Origin: Jaapia argillacea MUCL 33604
Taxonomy: Eukaryota; Basidiomycota; Agaricomycetes; Jaapiales; Jaapiaceae
Direction: 5' to 3'
Length of the DNA stretch: 31,594 nucleotides
Assembly: GCA_000697665.1 (NCBI GenBank)
Contig: KL197793.1
Span: 1-31,594 of the forward strand
Shown here: positions 28,778-31,594 of the stretch, in pieces
Numbering within the stretch: position 1 is the first letter of the stretch
Layout: every line of letters starts with the position of its first letter
Notes under the pieces: generated by a model
Seen by the model: the letters and a program-made list of their open reading frames with translations, nothing else
What the model was told of the DNA's origin: nothing
Databases searched by the model: none
Translations under genes and position numbers: made by a program

Positions 28778-30490
28778 GTATCGCAACAAACCATGAAGAA
28801 AAAGGGATGAGCAACACAAAAAGCATTCAAAACACCTATCCCATGTTCATGGTCAACAGAACAATTAGAACCATTACACCCACTCGACCAAATAATCGAT
28901 GAATGGCAACATGAAGGAATTCAAACCTATCGAATTATCACTGGTCATCCAGACCCAATAGAACCAGTTATTCTCAACTATATTCCTCTATCAGAACAAC
29001 ACAAAACTCCGATCCCTGCTAGACATGTTGCAAGGATAAGAATTCAAGCACACGGAAACAAATCAATTGAATTAGCATTGAAAGATGCTCAAAAAGAAGG
29101 GAAAAACATTTGAAGAAATGGTTCCACCAGAATATCAGAAATACCAGAAGGTCTTTGAGAAAAAGGCTTCAGAATGATTCCCAAAAGAAAGGATTTGGGA
29201 TCATGGGATAGAACTCAAGGAAGGTTGGAAGCCTCACAACTGCAAAACCTATTTGCTATCCCCCACGGAACAAAAAGAACTCGACGCGTTCTTAGAAGAA
29301 CAATTACGAAAAGGATACATTCGCCCTTCGAAATCTCCACTCTCCTCACCATTTTTCTTTGTCAACAAGAAAGATGGGAAACTTCGTCCTACACAGGATT
29401 ATCGATATCTGAACTCACAGACCATCAAAAACGATTATCCTATCCCTCTAATATCCGAACTAATTGATAAACTCAAAAACGCTAAAGTTTATTCGAAATT
29501 GGATCTATGATGGGGATACAACAATGTTCGAATCAAAGAAGGAGATCAATGGAAAGTGGCATTCAAAAAAAATTGTGGACTCTTCGAACCTATGGTCATG
29601 TTCTTTGGTCTTACCAATTTGCCAGCCACCTTCCAAACTATGATGAACGAATTATTCAAGGACCTTATCGATTGAGGAGTTGTCATCATCTATTTAGATG
29701 ACATCCTCATCTTTACAGACACACTGGAGGATCACAGGAAAATAATGCATGAGGTCCTCCACATCTTGGAGGAAAATGATCTTTTCCTTAAACCAGAGAA
29801 ATGCACTTTTGAAACATTGAAAGTCGAATACCTTGGGGTAATCATCTCTCACAACCTTGTGGAGATGGACCCTGTCAAGGTCTCCAGAATTCTCGATTGG
29901 CCCACACCCAAAACAGTCAAAGAAGTACAATCCTTTGTCGGATTCTGCAATTTCTATCAACAGTTCATCAAAGATTTCTCAAAAATCGCACAACTGTTGT
30001 TCGAGCTCACAAAAAAAGATCACTCTTGGGAATGGACAGACAAATGTGAAGTTGCATTTCAACAATTAAAAACTTCATTCACCTCTTCTCCCACTCTGGT
30101 CATGCCCAATCCCGACAAACCATTCCACATTGAATGTGATGCATCAGACTACACTACAGGAGCTGTTCTAACACAACTAGAATCGGATGACAAATACCAT
30201 CCTGTGGCCTACTTGTCAAAATCATTATCCAACGCAGAGCAGAACTATGATATCTATGATAAGGAATTCCTCGCAATTATTCGCGCCATGGATGCATGGC
30301 GTCACTACCTAGGAGGATGCAAACATATCATCGAGGTCTATACAGACCATCGAAATCTGGAATATTTCACAACCACCCAGAAACTCAGCAGATGACAGGC
30401 TAGATGGGCCCAATTTTTAACTCGATTCAACTTCACGTTGATCCACAAGCCTGGGAAAACAAACAAGTCAGATGGTCTCTCGAGACGTTG
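28778..30490 (+). pseudogene. pol: reverse transcriptase and RNase H of the second element
   Basis: A linker (28778 to about 29100) leads to the [52 protein letters not shown] and the active site YLDDILIF (29691-29714). The thumb follows (YLGVIISHN, SFVGFCNFYQQFIKDFSK), then RNase H with FHIECDASDYTTGAVL, SNAEQNYDIYDKEFLAI, VYTDHRNLEYF and HKPGKTNKSDGLSRR, ending at about 30490. In-frame TGAs at 29175, 29508, 29673 and 30393 mostly fall where relatives have Arg, so they fit CGA to TGA. It is a different RT lineage from 5698-6624. The integrase that should follow is absent. Confidence 0.88.
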
Positions 30491-31594
30491 TGGGGAACCC
30501 AATCCGCCTACTAGCAGAATCGCGCCATTATACCGTTTCGACCGTAACTCCATCGAATCAAGTATACGACATCCCCTCTCTTCGGATCAAGTTGAACTCA
30601 CCAGTTTCATACAATTTTGGACCCGACATCCCATTCCCTCACTCCTGACAACCACACGGCACTCAGTCCCATCTCAAAGAAAAAACTCGACTCTCAGTAA
30701 TTCGCTCCCTCGTCATTCCGAACTCGGAAATATCCAAATGTCCGAACGCACGCCCAATTCTCCTAACGATTCGATCGTATTCCGGATGACGTCGGAATTT
30801 CCTATCTGCTCCAACTCCGAGATTCCTCCCAAGACCAGATGTCCACCATTTCGCCTCCACGTTGCTCAGTATCAAAATTTCCGATGTTCTACGATTAGGA
30901 CTGTATTCGACCCGACGATACGATTCCGATGCACCCGATACAAACGTTCATAGGAGTCCGGAACATCGGAATTCGACTCAAGACTACTTGTTCACCATCT
31001 CGCCTCCACGTCATTCAGTATCGGGAATTCCGACGTTATCAAGTTAGGAACGTATTCGTCCCGACAATACAACTCCGATGCACCCGATGCGAACGTTCCT
31101 AGGACTCCGAGACACCCGATTCAACTCAGATCTCCTCCTTCACCACCTTGGACTTACGACCTTGCACGTCCCCGGAATCTCGACAATCTTATCAGGAAGT
31201 TCTTTATCTCGATGATCCGGGTCCCCGGTACACTGCCACAACACGTTCCGATGATCCGATACTCCGGGATTTACAAAACACTTACATCACTCTCCACACC
31301 ATCACTTATCAACTTCTCCACCTCATATCTGTGCTCTTGCACTGAGTCCTCGATCAGGAAGATACTCGCTTTAGGTTTCCGAGATGAACTACTATAGATC
31401 CTGCTCATCCTGAGGCTTCTGTGCACTTCCTCTTTCGGTCCGATACGCCTCCAATAGGACTTCACTCGCTTCCGAGGAATACTCAGTATGTTTTACCTCA
31501 GTTACTTGACTTCCGACTTGTCCCCCTCTTTTGTTGTGCACTCTCTCACTTGAATCACACTCATGTTGTCCTGAATTCACTATTCCCTTTATCC
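30491..31594. repeat. unrelated tail with a 149-bp tandem duplication
   Basis: Immediately after the RNase H end, homology to pol stops. CGCCTCCACGT at 30852 and 31001, and CCGATGCACCCGAT at about 30926 and 31075, show a 149-bp period for two units (roughly 30840-31135), with a fading third start near 31140. The region is rich in CGA, CCGA and ATCCG words, unlike its neighbours. No integrase motif exists in any frame to the window end. Open frames such as 30438-30953 run across the breakpoint and are not genes. Confidence 0.65.

Noticed and set aside
30438-30953. 171-codon frame as a separate gene
   Set aside because: It starts inside the RNase H end and crosses the homology breakpoint into tandem-repeat DNA; it has no recognisable domain.

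Overview
This window looks like repeat-rich, accessory DNA from a mushroom-forming basidiomycete (Agaricomycetes). Three things point there: Ty3/gypsy chromovirus remnants, genes split by GT-AG introns of about 37-98 nt, and protein families I know only from agaric genomes. No species can be named, and I see no rRNA or tRNA gene. Most coding material is broken. The best-preserved genes are G4 (21618-21221, minus), G2 (24314-23116, minus) and a retrotransposon gag (26508-27857).

Left part (1-5112): an 87-bp minisatellite is followed by four diverged copies of a Ser/Pro-rich reading frame, each ending in the motif (V/I)LKDPNK or a variant. Two copies are followed by a conserved structured module, and three by G-runs that look like polypurine tracts.

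First chromovirus (5106-14098): a GGGGGGCTATGTAA junction starts an LTR-like segment. Next come a dead pol (RT, RNase H, integrase, chromodomain; 5698-9298) and a long third coding region (9595-13284) that ends exactly on a second GGGGGGCTATGTAA junction, followed by a second LTR-like segment. Two later LTR insertions can be placed to the base: a 291-bp solo LTR in the integrase (target duplication CCACA), and a 425-bp inverted LTR in the third coding region (9-bp duplication).

Middle (14099-21000): short fragments of unknown genes, a minus-strand gypsy integrase relic, the end of a DNA-transposon-associated protein (minus), and a G-rich satellite of about 180 bp.

Right part: a tight minus-strand cluster of four intron-containing genes (25439-21221) whose upstream member resembles the C-terminus of KDZ-type transposases. 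A second Ty3/gypsy element (25763 to about 30490) follows, with 5' LTR, gag, protease, RT and RNase H. Its integrase is replaced by unrelated DNA carrying a 149-bp duplication.

The most unusual signal is a structured module seen at four plus-strand loci (2.2, 3.8, 5.5 and 13.6 kb). It is a hairpin with an invariant GA/A asymmetric bulge plus a second hairpin inside a closing stem, and the stems differ by compensatory base changes. It probably belongs to the LTR or leader RNA of one retrotransposon lineage and I do not recognise it as a named RNA family.
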